DNA from: Actinomycetota bacterium
Lineage (GTDB): Bacteria > Actinomycetota > Acidimicrobiia > Acidimicrobiales > Ilumatobacteraceae
DNA: 5,168 bases
Direction: 5' to 3'
Assembly: GCA_009701105.1 (NCBI GenBank)
Contig: WLKU01000103.1
Location: 1-5,168 of the forward strand
Under the pieces are notes generated by a model, which saw only the letters and a list, made by a program, of their open reading frames with translations, did not search any database and had not been told where the DNA came from. A program made the position numbers and the translations under genes. Of the stretch, positions 5,155-5,168 are shown one piece after another (the stretch's first letter is position 1; each line of letters starts with the position of its first letter).

Positions 5155-5168
5155 GATCCTTCGAAGAG

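Overview
The window is a conserved actinobacterial translation and secretion locus: tRNA-Thr, tRNA-Met, two glycan-type genes, tRNA-Trp, secE, nusG, rplK, rplA, and then the structured leader of the next operon (rplJ, outside the window). The acidic N-terminal extension of NusG, the G1-U72 elongator tRNA-Met, the lack of encoded CCA ends and the order tRNA-Trp/secE/nusG/rplK/rplA point to Actinomycetota. Middling GC and protein flavour make an aquatic Acidimicrobiia-like lineage my best guess, but that placement is inference. All protein genes are on the + strand.

Layout. 3-159: tRNA-Thr(GGT) and tRNA-Met(CAT), 10 nt apart. 212-2563: a PglK-like ABC exporter (half-transporter) and a GmhA-like SIS-domain sugar-phosphate isomerase. 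Their stop and start codons abut, so they are almost certainly one transcript. 2564-2625: short spacer with two mutually exclusive hairpins and a plausible sigma70-type promoter. 2626-2698: tRNA-Trp(CCA). 2738-4962: secE, nusG, rplK, rplA. 4963-5168: about 200 nt of non-coding, heavily folded sequence that ends in a clear L10-leader fold (kink-turn plus three-way junction).

How the parts work together. SecE is the small essential subunit of the SecYEG channel. NusG couples RNA polymerase to ribosome or Rho. L11 and L1 form the two flexible parts of the large subunit (GTPase-centre base and L1 stalk). The ABC/SIS pair is functionally unrelated and probably makes and flips a heptose- or similar sugar-containing lipid-linked glycan. 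Many actinobacteria carry rpmG near this point; no rpmG is seen here.

I see no mobile element, CRISPR array, defence system or clearly new multi-gene system. The most interesting material is non-coding: the rplA-rplJ leader with its internal repeats and alternative pairings, a hairpin before rplA whose loop can pair with the rplA Shine-Dalgarno, the paired hairpins before tRNA-Trp, and a short well-primed ORF overlapping the start of the ABC gene.
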